64,000 nucleotides of DNA from Pseudisothecium myosuroides. Taxonomy: Eukaryota; Streptophyta; Bryopsida; Hypnales; Lembophyllaceae. The translations under genes were made by a program, and so were the position numbers. Below are positions 50,501-63,309 of the stretch, piece by piece (positions within the stretch are counted from its first letter, which is position 1; each line of letters starts with the position of its first letter). The notes under the pieces were generated by a model, which made no database searches, was not told where the DNA came from, and was given only the letters and a program-made list of their open reading frames with translations. The DNA lies in NCBI GenBank assembly GCA_951799445.1, contig OX637290.1:32730987-32794986 (forward strand), given 5' to 3'.

Positions 50501-52109
50501 AAAGACCTGTATGAAATGAAGCACTGTTCGATGAGCTGTCCTACCAAGAAACATATGCAGCAAGCCACACCAACTGCATAATCTAAGCTGAGAGGACGAA
50601 AAGAGGAATATATCTAGCAGGGTATGAGGTGAAGTCAAAAGGTGAAGTCAAAAGGAACCAGTTCGGACGGCAAGAGTGAATCCTTACGGAGAAAACGCTA
50701 AGGAATGTGCAACCACGATTGTGACAAACTCACGACATCGCTGGATGTAGCAATTAAGGTTCGATTATTGGTTCGGATGTAGCAGTCACCTACAATTGGC
50801 GAATTATAGGATCAGCGTCACTAATAAAGCATGAAAACCTCCAATGAGGGAAGTTATGGAAGGTATAGGGGATCACGCAAACGTCGAGGGCATCCTAGAG
50901 ATAGTGAGTGACTACTGATCACTTTCTTGTGCCACCCACTCTCCATGAATGGATCCATGGCATCAAAGAGACAGGTCATGTACTATATCCTTGCAGCTTC
51001 TAAGAATGCGGTCCCCTTCGCAAAACTGAATTGTGAAACCAAGGGTCGAACGACAATCCTTAGGACCATTGATTAGCTTCTGGGAAGAGAGGCAGACGAG
51101 CTCTTTCGACGGCATTACTGTCTGATTGGGGTCCTCACCTATGTAGACACCCTTGGGAAGGAATTGATCAAACAAGGGATCACAGACGAGTGACTGGTTC
51201 CATCGACATTGATCTGCGTTTCAAGAAATCTGCGAGATCCGAACGGAAAGACTTGTCCCGGTCACCCCACCGTGACCTAAGCTAGCTGCCTGTTCCACAG
51301 TCCCGATCGGGAGCCCTTGGAGCTACCCCGCGAATCGACGTGCGCGGTCAGGGCTTTGATTGGGTCCGCACAGAGCCACGACGAACGCCAACACTGGGGG
51401 AATGCCAGAGAGCCACTCTCGCTGCATAACGCCTAACCCTAAATCAAACACAAAATCTGCACAGCAAACGTCTTCGCCAAAGCAGCGTATTTACTACAAC
51501 CCTGGAGCGCGCAGTTCCGCAGGGGAGCGGAGCGCGACCCAATCTGTTCCCCACCGGCGCTCGCCAATCCGGGGGAGCAGCGCCCATGGCGAAACGGACG
51601 AGACGTGGACCGACGAACATGGCCGAACTGGCGAACGCACCTTGTACTGCGAATTGAGCTCCTCCTTGAGCTCATGGATCTCGCCCTTCTTGGTGGTGGT
51701 GAAATACTTAGCGTCATGGCCGCTCATCGTGCCCCACGGGGGGTCCCAAAAACCATGCACCACGGCACGGCACGGCAGGAAGGAGGACGCGAGGGACAAT
51801 GGACGTTTCACTGCAAGCGAGGATCCACGGATCGGCGCAACCAAACTGAATGCGCTGCACCGCGGCAGCAGCAGCAAGTTCCGAAATGGCTCAACTGCCG
51901 ATATTATTATTATCAGTTCGTCTGCGGCTCGGTCCGGTCAGTCGTCGTTCAGTGAAGAGCCAGAGTCCACAGAGCGAGAGAGCGAAGCGAGACGAGTCGA
52001 GCCAGCTCCCTCGCGGCACGTTCTTCCGCTCCAGTGTCGACGACATTCGTTCACATGGATGGACGAACGCATCTTCTCATCCTCCGACGCGACGAACAGG
52101 CCGGAAGAA
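41537..52109 (-). repeat. Large inverted-repeat arm 4 (complete, right-hand arm)
   Basis: Full-length reverse complement of arm 1, collinear without indels (coordinate sum 69251). Its outer edge is sharp: at 52109 the match to 17142 stops and unrelated, GC-balanced sequence continues to about 52290. One substitution (52084) is visible. It carries the beta-adaptin gene, TIR element and tandem repeat in mirror orientation. Confidence 0.95.
44552..51727 (-). CDS. AP-1/AP-2 beta-adaptin, copy 4 (complete, inverted)
   Basis: Sixteen intact exons on the minus strand, with the same sequence as copy 1 as far as translations show: 51727-51641, 50328-50131, 49948-49835, 49471-49221, 49011-48876, 48638-48459, 48177-48085, 47871-47660, 47484-47421, 47242-47063, 46868-46776, 46503-46097, 45823-45634, 45432-45229, 45040-44894, 44707-44552. 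Predicted product 903 residues, trunk-hinge-ear as in copy 1. With introns and flanks also matching, the two genes are either a very recent (or gene-converted) inverted duplicate or one locus represented twice. Its upstream DNA continues GC-rich for about 180 bp past the arm edge, which suggests it may be the copy with the original promoter. Confidence 0.95.
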
Positions 52110-52290
52110 GACGCAGTCCGTCACTCAGTCCTCGCTGGGACGCCCACTCAGCTGAACGGAAGTGACAGGTTGGTTTCATCTATCGGTCACCAGAGTGAGG
52201 GTCTGCGTCGGCTTCCGTCGACTTCAATAATTTGGATGTCGTCGTTGGGTTTGCCGAGGTTGCCGAAAGCTTGTTACCGTATTTGTAGGG
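51728..52290 (-). promoter_or_regulatory. 5' leader/proximal promoter of beta-adaptin copy 4
   Basis: GC-balanced sequence upstream of the ATG at 51727. The first 382 bp (to 52109) match the leader of copy 1 but for one base. The next 180 bp or so are unique to this side and keep the same GC-rich character before the DNA turns AT-rich near 52300. No core motif assigned. Confidence 0.45.
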
Positions 52291-54000
52291 TAGAGTAGGC
52301 TGAAAATTATTCCAAAGAATACATGTCAAAATTTTAGGGAAATTAGTTTTTGAAAATTTTAAATATTTTACGTTGGAAAAATATGTCATTTAGCTTGGAG
52401 AATTTGGAGTTGATGTATGTGATGTAGTTCTTTGAGTGTGTGCGTCAAATCGTAATTGGTGATGCGTGTGAGATGTTTGGAATCAAAGGAAGTCTAGCTA
52501 CAAGGTTCATGCACAAACAAAACTAGTTTAGAGCACAACAACGTGAATTAGGGGTTCAATTGGAGGCAAAGGAGAAGATTATGCAATAATTATTAGTGAA
52601 AACAGAAGTGAAAACAGAGAAGAAGTGATTTTTGTGGGGACACAAACAAATGTTTTTGGGGAGGCAAACAAATGTTTGTGGGTCTATTTAGAAGTCAATG
52701 TGGTGAGTCTGCAGATATTAGAAGTTCCAATCAGGCTTTTGCTTTGTTGTAATCACAAGTTGGCATTGAAGTGCCATTTTAGTAGTGTAAGGTTGAAACA
52801 CCTAGAAGCGTCCGTATATCCTTTGGAGCACCTCTAAAATGCAGTGAAAACTAACAATAAAGTGCCACTGAAATCGTCATTTCATATTTTTTGCGTAATG
52901 AGGGGTTGTTTCAAGCCACGTATGGGGCACAATACAGATATGTTAGAGCCCTCATTACATTGATTTCATGATAATTAAGCGCATATTCAGTACAATGAAG
53001 TAGTAGCCACCATATCATTGAGGGACTACTTTTTATTTCGCAATGTACCAATTATATACAAGCGCATATCCAATTTACAATACTGAAATGAACAGATTCA
53101 AAAAATCCATTGATTAGTTTCACCAAGGACGGCGACAACATAGTAGTGCGTCTGTACATACAATAGGACCAGGGAAGGCTAATTTGGGGTGTCTTTCATC
53201 TACAATGTGACAAGCAAGTTTGTTTGTTCACCTTATTCACTTCAAGCATGAGAATTTTGTGATTTGTACAACTGCTCTACATTAATGAAGGTAGCAGTTG
53301 CATCTAACTATTCAGTTTTCTTTCGACACAAACTTAATGGTAGAAATTTCATTTTGTGTTAAGGCTTGAAGTTTTCCTATTGTAAATATTTCTTTTAGTT
53401 GTGAGTGTACTTCAACTTTAAACATGGTAGTTGAAGATAGAGATTTTCGAAGGTTTGGATATGGATCAAAGTATGAAGAAGAGACATCAAATAAAACAGA
53501 TAACAATAGTGATAGCAACAGTGACAATAACATTGAAGATGCAGCTCAAATCATTTTTTCTAAACAAGTGAGTTGCCAAGGACCCAAGCATTCAACAAAC
53601 AAAGGAACCAATTTTACAAGTGAGAACATGCACTACTAAAGAGGACTAGCCCTCCAAGACCAGGATACGTTTATAGTGGGCAGGGGAGATGATCAACATG
53701 CAAAAAGAACAAAAAAGAAAGGACAGAATCAATCCACCGCTCAAGCTGCACAGAGAGGAAGACCCTAATGTGGTTCACAACAACATTGTTGGTCCTTCTA
53801 TAAGTCAAGGTACATTTATTGATCATTGTGAGATTACCATGAATTCCACCCTAGGTGATGCTAAAATTGTAAAAAGAAGTCAGCAGTCAAATACACGCTC
53901 TAGATCCAAATTGCATTCTCATCAAAATAGCCCACTTGAACACATGAGCATGGTACATGAAGGGCTAGACAACAACCATGACATTCCCCTAAGAAAGGAG
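52291..54000. other. AT-rich DNA upstream of the pogo-type remnant
   Basis: No recognised gene. Short open frames at 53424-53639 (Asn/Ser/Asp-rich) and 53689-54027 lie just before the transposase remnant and may be the decayed 5' part of the same element, but neither has a motif I can name. A 10-bp inverted pair GTAATGAGGG/CCCTCATTAC lies at about 52895 and 52949. Confidence 0.45.
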
Positions 54001-55039
54001 GACGTCCAAAGGAGGGCGCACAAGTGAAAAAAGAATGGAACATAAACAAATAAACAATTACATGCAGCTTTGCAGGCACTAGACAATGGCATGAAAATGA
54101 AGATAGCATCCACCCGAGCATCCAAAGTGTTTGGAATACCTCATACATCACTTCAAGACCACGTGTGTGGTTCCACTCGAAGCCGAAAGCGTAGAGCTTT
54201 AACCATGCTATTTTAAGGAGGAAGAAGAAGAAATACTGCAATGGTGCTTCAAATTGGTTGAATTAGTGCACCCCAGTAGTATGCTGAATTTGCGCCAAAA
54301 AGTTGGAAAAATCACTAAAAATCGTTCAATTCCATGGAATGAGAAGGGCAATCTTTGTAGGGGATGGATAAGATGGTTTAAGAAATGTCATCTGAAATTT
54401 ATTTTAAGAGATTCACAGCCACTTGAAGCACCAAGAGTCAAAGGACTATGTGCAAAAAATGTGGCAACTTTTTATGACAATCTAAAGACACTTACCACTT
54501 TGCACCAGTATCCTTTAAGTCAAATCTTGAACTGCGATGAGACGGGCTGCCAAGTTGAGAGAAATGGTGGAGCCAAAGTCATTGCCCGCACATGTACTAG
54601 GTGTAATCACTATGTTGTTCTTGATGAAAGAGAGCAGTGTTCCATATTAGTCTGTAAACATTGCAAGTATATATATTCCTAATCTATACATCTTTAAAGG
54701 CAGACAAGCTCAAAAGAATGCGAAGATGGTACTTGCATAGCAATGCAGTCCAATACATGAATAAATTCAACAATTTTCTATACTTGGTTGTTACATTTCA
54801 AAACATGTGTTCAAGAAAGAAGTGGAATTTCACCTAAGATGCATCATCTTCTCATCCTAAATGGCCACAACGCTCACGTGACATTGGATGCCGTTTTGGA
54901 AGCTCTTAAAATGGATTTACATATGGTGACCCTTTCTTCCTATATAAGTCATGCATTGCAACCATTAGATGCATCCATATTCAAACCTTCCAAAAATGCA
55001 TTCCGAGCATACCATGACTGGTGGATAAAACGGAATTAG
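54001..55039 (+). pseudogene. Broken pogo/tigger-type (Tc1-mariner superfamily) DDE transposase
   Basis: Fragments occur in order but in shifting frames. A psq-like helix-turn-helix lies at about 54064-54170 (ALQALDNGMKMKIAS, then KVFGIPHTSLQDHV). The frame shifts near 54205. The next block (54218-54682) has EEEEEILQWCFKLVELVHP, a CENP-B-type DNA-binding middle part, and YPLSQILNCDETGCQVERNG, where CDETG supplies the first catalytic Asp. After further breaks, 54788-55039 has HHLLILNGHNAHVTLDAVLE and SHALQPLDASIFKPSKNAFR. The family signature there is LDGH, so the second catalytic Asp is replaced by Asn. Stops, frameshifts and this change make it inactive. Terminal repeats not identified. Confidence 0.85.
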
Positions 55040-56850
55040 CAAAAGATGACAATTTTTTTCTTAGCATTTTTAAGAGCGACATTTGTATTGCTCAAAGACC
55101 TATGAATTGTAATACTATTTTAATTGAAGATTATTTTCATACAATGGTTAATTCTATAAAATTCTTTCGTCAATTTTTATTTTATTTTTGTTCTTAAAAT
55201 CCATAAAGAAATCACAATTAGCTATTTACAATTTGAATCATTTTTTTTACTTAAAGCTAAAACCTTTACACGCTTAAAAAGATTCTTAAAAATGAGATAT
55301 TTTTCTAAATTTGTTTAATGTTTCTATTAGATCGTAATTTATGGTGGCCCAATTAGTATATTAATCAAACAACTTAACTTTTAGTTTTTACGTCTTATAG
55401 TTATTGTTTTTAATATAATTTTGTTTTAAAATAGTCATTTGATTATAAAAATGAATTCAAATGTCACCTCCACTAGAAATCATACATGAAATTGTTCATA
55501 AATCTTTTGTAAATATAGATGCTTTTTTAGCAAAAATGGAGAGGGATTTCAATGGTATGACTTTGATTTTTTAAGAGTTGAACATATGCAATCAAGTGGT
55601 TGCAATCGCAACAAATTTTTTGTTGTCGTGGTCTGTGCAGCCGGCTAGAGGTGTCATATTTGTATGAGATTGTATTGATTAACTAAGGAAACATGATAGA
55701 GCACGTGGGCTGCAAGATATAACAAATTTGATCATTGTCGAAAAAAGAGTGGCAAGACATGGTGGCTGTCCATATTGAGTATATGGCACTAAGGTTGGGC
55801 CAATTTAACTTGATTTTGAAGTGGTACAATCCTTAAATTTCTTTTGATTGGTTTGTAGTGGATAAATTTGATCACTTCATAGGGATGTTCACTACAACAT
55901 GGGAGTTGTAGAAGTCAATCTCAAAATGCTTCCGACTTTTTCATTTAAACAATATGTCGATGAAAGAGTTTTTTTACTTCCGTGTAATACTTGAAAAAGG
56001 CTGGTAGGTACAAGCACCCATCCTAAAAGGCTAAGACTGGCGTTCATTCAAACTTATATGCATGACACTCTTGGAACGAAATTTTTTTTGAATAGTTTTT
56101 TTTTACTAGTTCTCTTTTGCTACAGTATTATTCTTTTGTTTATTCTGTAGTAGTAATTTTTTTGGTAATTGGTTGCTCTATATAAGAACTGTAAGCCCTA
56201 ATTGTAGGAAGTTTCAATAGCAACCTATTGTTTGCGTTTCATAGGATTTTGGATCTGGATTTGAATTTAGGTTTACATGGATATTCTATAGGTTGGTGAC
56301 TTTTCATTTTCGACAACTATATTTTATTTCAGGGGTCTATAAATCCAATGGTGCAAGTTAAAACTTACACAAATCTTCATTTGTGAGTTGAAAGCGGATA
56401 AAGATTTGTCTTTTTTAATGAATTTTTTTGTACTAAAAAGAAATATATTAAGAAACATCATCAAATTTGCACATAACTAACACAAGTATACATCTTGAAT
56501 GCATGAAATTTATATAACAAAATATTATTTTTTAAATTTAAATCTTTATTTTTGACCTAAATTTTTTTATTATTGTAAAATATGTTCTAATTGGTATACT
56601 TTTATGTATTTATAAGTGACATATTACTTTAAAAAATATATGCTCATTTGTTTCTTCTATCCAAATAAGTACATGTAATAGCTTATTAAAGAAAAACCTT
56701 AAGAACACTTATGTCTGGATGACTAGGGAGCAAGTACTATTTGGATGGGGTCTTTCATAGAGATTTCATTTGCATTCATTTAAGTACTTCTTAATTGGGA
56801 CCAATCAAGATTTGGGTTGTTGGAATTTCTAAAAAAATAAATTTACTACT
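55040..56850. other. AT-rich intergenic DNA, no gene found
   Basis: Stop-rich in all frames; no motif, exon or clear repeat boundary seen. Confidence 0.6.
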
Positions 56851-57319
56851 GCCATAACATTGCTAAACTCATAACATTGTATATTGGCTCAAGTTCCTCC
56901 CCCCGGGTGGAGGTATAATCCCCCCCAAGATACCTAGGGGGAGACTTAAGTTATGTTATCACCAAATTTCATTGGTCAAGCATCCATGTGTGCTGTCAGT
57001 GCTGTTAGTAATTGTAAGCTCATTCGCTGGGGGGCTCCTGTTTTGGGGGGAGCAAAAGGGAACCCCCCAGTGAAGCTTAATAATGTTATGCTGGCTCACA
57101 TACCTCCCCCTAGGTGGAGGTATTATTCCCCCCAAGATACCTGGGGGGAGACTTTAGTTATAATGCAGCAGACGTTGATTAGTTGGGCGCAAGTCAGTAG
57201 CCGCAAAATTGTCAGGAGTTTGAATGTTAGTGGCTGGATACAGATATTTATCGCTAGGGGGCTCCTGACTCGGGGGGAAGCAAAGGGAATCCCCCAGTGA
57301 AGGTAAACAATGTTATGGC
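56851..57319. mobile_element. 469-bp element with 12-bp perfect TIRs and two ~207-bp G/C-rich tandem units
   Basis: GCCATAACATTG at 56851-56862 is exactly repeated in inverse as CAATGTTATGGC at 57308-57319. Inside are two diverged direct copies with period 207. Each has a CCTCCCCC...GGTGGAGGTAT palindromic block, CCCCCCAAGATACCT followed by a G run, then GGGGGCTCCTG, a second G run and CCCCCCAGTGAAG or a close variant. These G and C runs stand out against AT-rich flanks. A 115-codon open frame crosses both units but looks incidental. No transposase and no evident target-site duplication. Confidence 0.7.
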
Positions 57320-60300
57320 CTTGAATTTCTTGCCCATGTTTTATAATATAAATGCATCAAAACAATTTATGGCACATACTTCAAGGCACATCTGCCTCAT
57401 TGGCCAAACAATAACAACCATACAACTATACAAACAAATTGTATGCTTGTTGTAATAAAAAATTCAGATTGTTGACTATATACAAACTAAGTATTTTGAA
57501 TGTTCAGGACTTGTAATATTTTGTTATTGAATCCAAAAATTTATGTGCACACTCTAATAATAGTCAAACTCTTTTATAATACTCAATGGTTGATAAGGTT
57601 TAACAACAAAGTGATATTATTAACTGCAATGGGATTTTTTTTGCTTCTATCTTGGTTTTTTTAATTTTCTTTAGTTTGTGAAAAGCATGAGAATTGGTCT
57701 TTGGCTAAAGACACTTATTGTGCATGTTTTAACTAACTTTTTGTTTATTTGAGATATGGGCATAGATGAGGCCAAAACCCTCAAGCTCTAAGCATGTAAA
57801 AAAAATTTCAAGAAAAACTTTTGAAGTTTATGCCCGGGGAGATCATTGTCAATTTTTTAGAAAACTACGTGAGTTAAAAGATAGGGTCCATTTAATTCAA
57901 AGTGGAGAAATTTTATATAATATGTAGGGCTACTATAGGGTCCATGAAATGCTACATACTCTATTATACATAAATTAGGGTACATAAAAACATCATGTAG
58001 TAGGAATTTTTATTAATAAGTTAGCTTTGAAATATAGAGGCCGTGCAAATTTTTCATAGTACAATGAGTATAAATGTGGATATATAATTTTATATGGATG
58101 ATAAAATGGACATAGTCAAGAAAAGGGTTGCTATTATGTGAACATAGGAGTGCACGAGCCTATGAGTCTAGAATACTACACACTTATGTTATAAGTGTCT
58201 ATACTGTAAAAATTGTCTATGATTATAGGCTATATATGTTACAAATATCTATATTATAGGTGTTTATGATATATACATCTTCTATAGTGTGTGGTATCTA
58301 TATTGTAGGCTCAATGCTCACAAACATGCATTCTTGGGCTCACATACTAGCACTGCTGTAAACATAAAGCATTGACTACAAGTGGTAGAAAATTGTCACA
58401 TTGCATAAATAGGGAGGTTTTTTTATTAGTAGATTCAACAAACTAAAAATTGTACAACATGAGGATAGAGTTTATAGTCTGTTTAACTTCATTCTTTGAA
58501 GTCATAAATGTTAAACACACTTATATTGAATGAGATGTTCACATAATAGTTTCAAAGGAGATTTTGAATTGTTCAATGGTAAACTTGTCATTAACTTCTA
58601 AAGGTCGGAGCATTAGAGAAAATTTTAGGCCTTACAATGATTGTTTTCCTGTATAAAAATGTGCAATTGCAAAAAATATTAGACCGAACTAGTTCACAAA
58701 GAATTGTGTCAATGAAAATGAGGTTGTGTGCTCCATCAAATTTTTTATTAAAAAAATATTATTATTATTATTATTATTCTAAATATATTTTTATAATTCA
58801 TTGCATTAATGCTAAAAGTCAAACAACCCTCCACAAGGCCCAAATCTTCTCCAATGGGTGTTTTGGAAGAAGAAAAGTCCAAAATTGCCCATTTTTGATG
58901 CATTGTCTAAAAATTTTATTTTTATTTTTTTTGAATTTCAACCATACAAAAATTATTAAACAAGTAAGGCAATGTGTGGAAAAAATTTCAGCCCATTTGA
59001 CTACATGGATTGAAAGATTATAACGTTTGAAGTGAGAAACAAAACCTATTTTTTCTACACAAAATAGGATCAGCATACTTCGATCCAACTTGGAGTAAAA
59101 AAATTTCTCTACACAAAAATGAGGATTTTAGCCATTCATATGTATGTGATGTTAGGTTTATCTACAAAAATTTCATAAGGAAATATGGAGTCTAGCTTAC
59201 TCTAAATCAACCTGTAATGTAAGGAAGTTAAATGTATTGGCAATACACTAGTCATTTTTTGATGATTTCTTATGCAATGACGAAAATTTTAATTTTAAAT
59301 CCAAACGATAAAAAAATTAGAGAGAAACATTTGAAATATGCATGAAGATTTTCAAGAACTTCGACTTTATATATTGCAAGATAATAGGGCTTGAAGTTAG
59401 AAGAAAATGTTTTTTCTTGAAGCCATTCTAACATATTTAATAAAATTTGATTCCTCTTAATATGTAGTTTGAAAACTAAATTTCTTTCTGACAATTGTAT
59501 GCCATATCTTATTAGTTAAGTATATGCCGAATTTTAGAAGTAGATGAGTTTTTTTTGCAAGAGGTGCCTCAAAGATGCCCAAATTGTCTAGGTTGCCAAA
59601 AAAGTTCAAGGCAATATAACTTTTGATGGGGGTACTCAATCAGAAAAAAATATATTTTCACTAAGGGGGTACATGTTCACACCTTGTATCAAAATTTTGT
59701 GAACATTTGACCAAAATTGACTTCATAGGATCCTACCTAGATTTTCAATTGTTCATTCAATGGACAATTGGTATTTAGGGATTAAAAACTACCACTTGAT
59801 CAATTGGACACTTAATTTTTATATGTAAGATAGCCCCACTTAAGAAATCAAATGAATGAATTTACAAAAAACATAGGATATTGGAAATATGCCCCTTGTA
59901 GCTTTTTATATAAAAATACAATCTTCTTAAATACAATAATTAATGTAAATAGCCCCACATCAAATACCCTCTTAACTCAGGTGTATACTTTAAATTACAA
60001 GGAGTGATCTCCCCATGATGGCATCCTGAAAAGTCTAGCGATGGCAATTTGTTCTCTATGAAAAATGCAAATATGGACGTTGCTCTCAATACTTTCTCCC
60101 ACACATTGTGAGTCCCCAAAGTATTGGAAAATGTGATGTTATAAAACACATAACTTTTGAGCATTGTAGTAGACATTGTAGGGTCAAAAGGAGTGTTGGA
60201 AAAAATGTTGGGAAAAATGTAGGAGCAAATCACTAAAAGATTGTGAAAATGAAAGTTAAAATTTTGCTTTTAAAATTATTCTTGATTTTGAAAATCTATA

Positions 60301-61772
60301 AATGATTCCACAAAGTCTAGGGTGTTTCTGTCTATTTGTTTATATTGAACTTATTAGATGTATTGAAGTGTGACTTGAATGTATTTCTAGATCTTGTGGT
60401 CATTTTTGAATGTATTTTGTTTTAAAATAAATCCTAATGTTGCGAATGTTTTTGATGTTTTGTAGTCCCAAGGATTTGGATGATGTGATAGAAGTGCTTC
60501 TTAGTCAAATTGATAGCAGGTTTTTAAACCAGTGCCACACAAGTATAACTCATAGATTTACTAATTGATAGATTTAGGGCTTCATCAAATTAGTGAGTAA
60601 GGGCTTGATAGATTTAGACTTTTTCATAGATTTGGACTTTCACATAGAAATAGAATGCCTCGTTGATTTGACTTTTTTAAATGTACAAATTTTTACATGG
60701 TAATAAGGTTGCCAATATAGAATAGTACATTTTATAATCTTTAATACTTTCAAATTAAATTAACCCCACAAAACAAAGATTTTATTTTCTACTATTAATC
60801 TGTATATTTTCAAAACAATCATTTTTATATATATAAGAATTTCTTAATATATGTACATTATAAGATCTTCACCAAGAGACATTCTACTTTTCCATGTCAA
60901 AGTCTTTGTGGAAGCTTATAATGACATGGCAATTTTACAAAAAAAGTGAATACTAACATGGCAAATATCAACAAAATTGCGTTGATTTTTGTCCAAATCA
61001 AGATGTCATAACCAATTGCTACAATCAATATACTTCACTTGATTTCTCTATTGAATTAGACATCAATTTTTCTTGACATAGTAATAGTGTCTTCCGTTTT
61101 GAAAAAAAAATACTATGATTATTAGATTTCTACAGCATAAATTCTAATTCTTAAACTCTAAACCGTAAATTGTGTTCAGTAGAATTGATTATTTTCAACT
61201 TTAATCACAACAATAAAATACAAACTCCAATTTTAGCTTGGCTTTGACATATGTACTATAGATTTGGGACTTGGTTGTAGTTTGGGAAGGATATTTTGTG
61301 ATTGATCCTACAAACAAGATCTATGCTATTTTTTGTCCTTTGGATGACTTCACCCGAGATTATTGGATCATGGAAAAAAGCCCTTTTTCATCCAATATTT
61401 TTTTGAAAATTTGCTTGAGGACATTTTAGTGAATAGTATTGTAAATTTCTTCATTATGATATTATTGGCTTTTTTAAAGAAGAAGATGCTTGATCTATAG
61501 ATCACCCTTATAATTTATTTTAATTTGGCCATTTCTTGCTATTCACCTTGATGTGAATTTTAGCCATAAAAATGATGTATTTTGAATTTGACTTCATCTA
61601 ATGAAATAAACCTATTAAGTTTAGTTTCTATACCAACTTGAAATCTTAATTAAAAAATTTGTAAATTTCAATATCTTATAGCAATATGAACTTTGGGGCT
61701 ATACCCATGGATTTTTTGTTTTTTTAAATTTTAGAATGATATGGTAACTTTGGTTTATAACATAATGTTATA
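57320..61772. other. AT-rich intergenic DNA with decayed repeats, no gene found
   Basis: No coding exon recognised. About 58977-59040 and, more weakly, 59335-59400 resemble the repeat near 25434-25500 (shared TGTGGAAAAAATTTCAG and ATTGGAAGAT/ATTGAAAGAT). Around 58180-58300 there are irregular repeats of a TCTATATT/TATAGGTGT type. Confidence 0.55.
58757..58778. repeat. (ATT)n microsatellite
   Basis: About seven uninterrupted ATT units in AT-rich DNA. Confidence 0.85.
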
Positions 61773-63140
61773 CACTATAATAGACATCTACTGTAGGTTG
61801 GGAGTAGATTCAGCGTAAAATAATTAAAAAAAACTAAGCCGAAATTTTTCAAAAAGTAATTGTCAAAAGTGCCTAATGTGTATAATATTAAATGGCCAAA
61901 ATGCCGTAAATGTTCAAAATTCCATCATACTACTAAAATCATAAGCCCCTCTGTAATATCACAAATGCTATTATTAATACTAGGGGCTTGTGCTTGCTAT
62001 GCTACGCATTCATTGTATCACATATTGGTAAAATTTTGATATATTTGAATAGAATGCACGATAGTGATTTCAATAAGTCCTTAAAATGATTATTTTAAAT
62101 ATTTTGTAAAAGTATTTTCAATCATGCACATATAGAAATTGTATTTTCATACAATGTGGTATTATAGGAATCGAGTAGCAATTCGCAATTACCTTTCTGA
62201 TATCACTTTCTACAAAGGGTGATATTAGAGAAATAGTGTAGTCATTGCAATTGGGGTGATATTAAAGAGGATCCATAGGGTGATATTATAAAGGTAGCAA
62301 TTCCATTGCTTCTCTTGGCTTTACACTTCTTTGAACTTCTATGATTTTGTGCTTTTGTGAGCTTTGAGTTTTCATGATTTCAATTTTCTATTGCTACTAC
62401 CAAATGATTTGAGAAATTTATTGAATAGAAGTGATTCTTGATTTCACAACAATTATATTGTTCACGAAGTTTTTTTCAATTCTTCCATTTGGGTTGCCAT
62501 TGTTTGTAACAATTGAGTCAAATTTCTAATGCATTATAATGAATGTGTATCTTTCATAGTATTCACCATTGGGTTTAGTGTATTTATCAGTCAATAAATT
62601 TCTATTGTACATTTCCATATATACTTACTTATAAAATAATGATAGCAAGATTTTAGTAATTTTTATTTAAAAGTTTATTGAAATTTTTGTTCTGCATTCT
62701 ATCTAATACATCAAAAGTATAATAAAATTCTAATGATGAATGCATAGCAAAGCAAGCACCAACCGCTAGTATTCAATAAAAAAACAAAGACAACTGAGTT
62801 TTTAAGAATCTAAGCTCTTACCATGAGCTCTATTCTTGTACATCATAAAGTTCTTCCTATCTGTAATTCCCATGAGTATCATGAGCTATTACCAAAAATA
62901 ATCCTAATCATCTTCAATTAGTCATTGATCATTTTCAAACCAAAGTTGACAAGTACAGTACTTTCAATCCATAACTTACTAAATAATATGAGATCATAAA
63001 TGCCGAATTTTAATTTAATTTTTTTTGAAAAAGTCAAATTTTTAATTAAATATTTATGACAATGCTGAACCACGTTTTTCCCAAAAAATATTTAATTTGG
63101 CACTTGAGTGTTGAATCTGCTCCCAACCTACAGTATAGTG
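61773..63140. mobile_element. Possible 1.37-kb TIR element with CACTA-like ends
   Basis: The left end CACTATAATAGACATCTACT continues GTAGGTTGGGAGTAGATTCA (61773-61817). The right end, reverse complemented, reads CACTATACTGTAGGTTGGGA then GCAGATTCAAC (63140 inward). The left copy has about 9 extra bases. Both begin CACTATA. No transposase is seen and no target-site duplication is obvious. The inner TIR pair at 61976/62773 is either a nested element or a subterminal repeat of this one. Confidence 0.5.
61976..62773. mobile_element. ~800-bp element with 38-bp imperfect TIRs
   Basis: AATACTAGGGGCTTGTGCTT (61976 onward, continuing GCTATGCTACGCATTCAT) pairs with the reverse complement of the right end, AATACTAGCGGTTGGTGCTT (62773 inward, continuing GCTTTGCTATGCATTCAT), with about 6 mismatches in 38. 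The interior is non-coding and includes three GGTGATATTA repeats at about 62218, 62253 and 62279. Non-autonomous; family not recognised. Confidence 0.65.
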
Positions 63141-63309
63141 AAAATTTCAGATTTTTTGATTATGTATTTGATATTTGATATTCATTTTCTTCATTTTCTT
63201 TTAAGAAATTCACAGTAATTTCAATTTTTCCCCAAAAAACTTAAATTTTTTATGAAGTCTTCACATTAGACCTATGATTTCATCTCTAAAAAATAAATAT
63301 GAAATCTTT

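Noticed and set aside
56953..57300. 115-codon frame across the G/C-rich tandem units
   Set aside because: Follows a non-coding tandem dimer with TIRs; no recognisable domain, and the two units are not conserved as protein.
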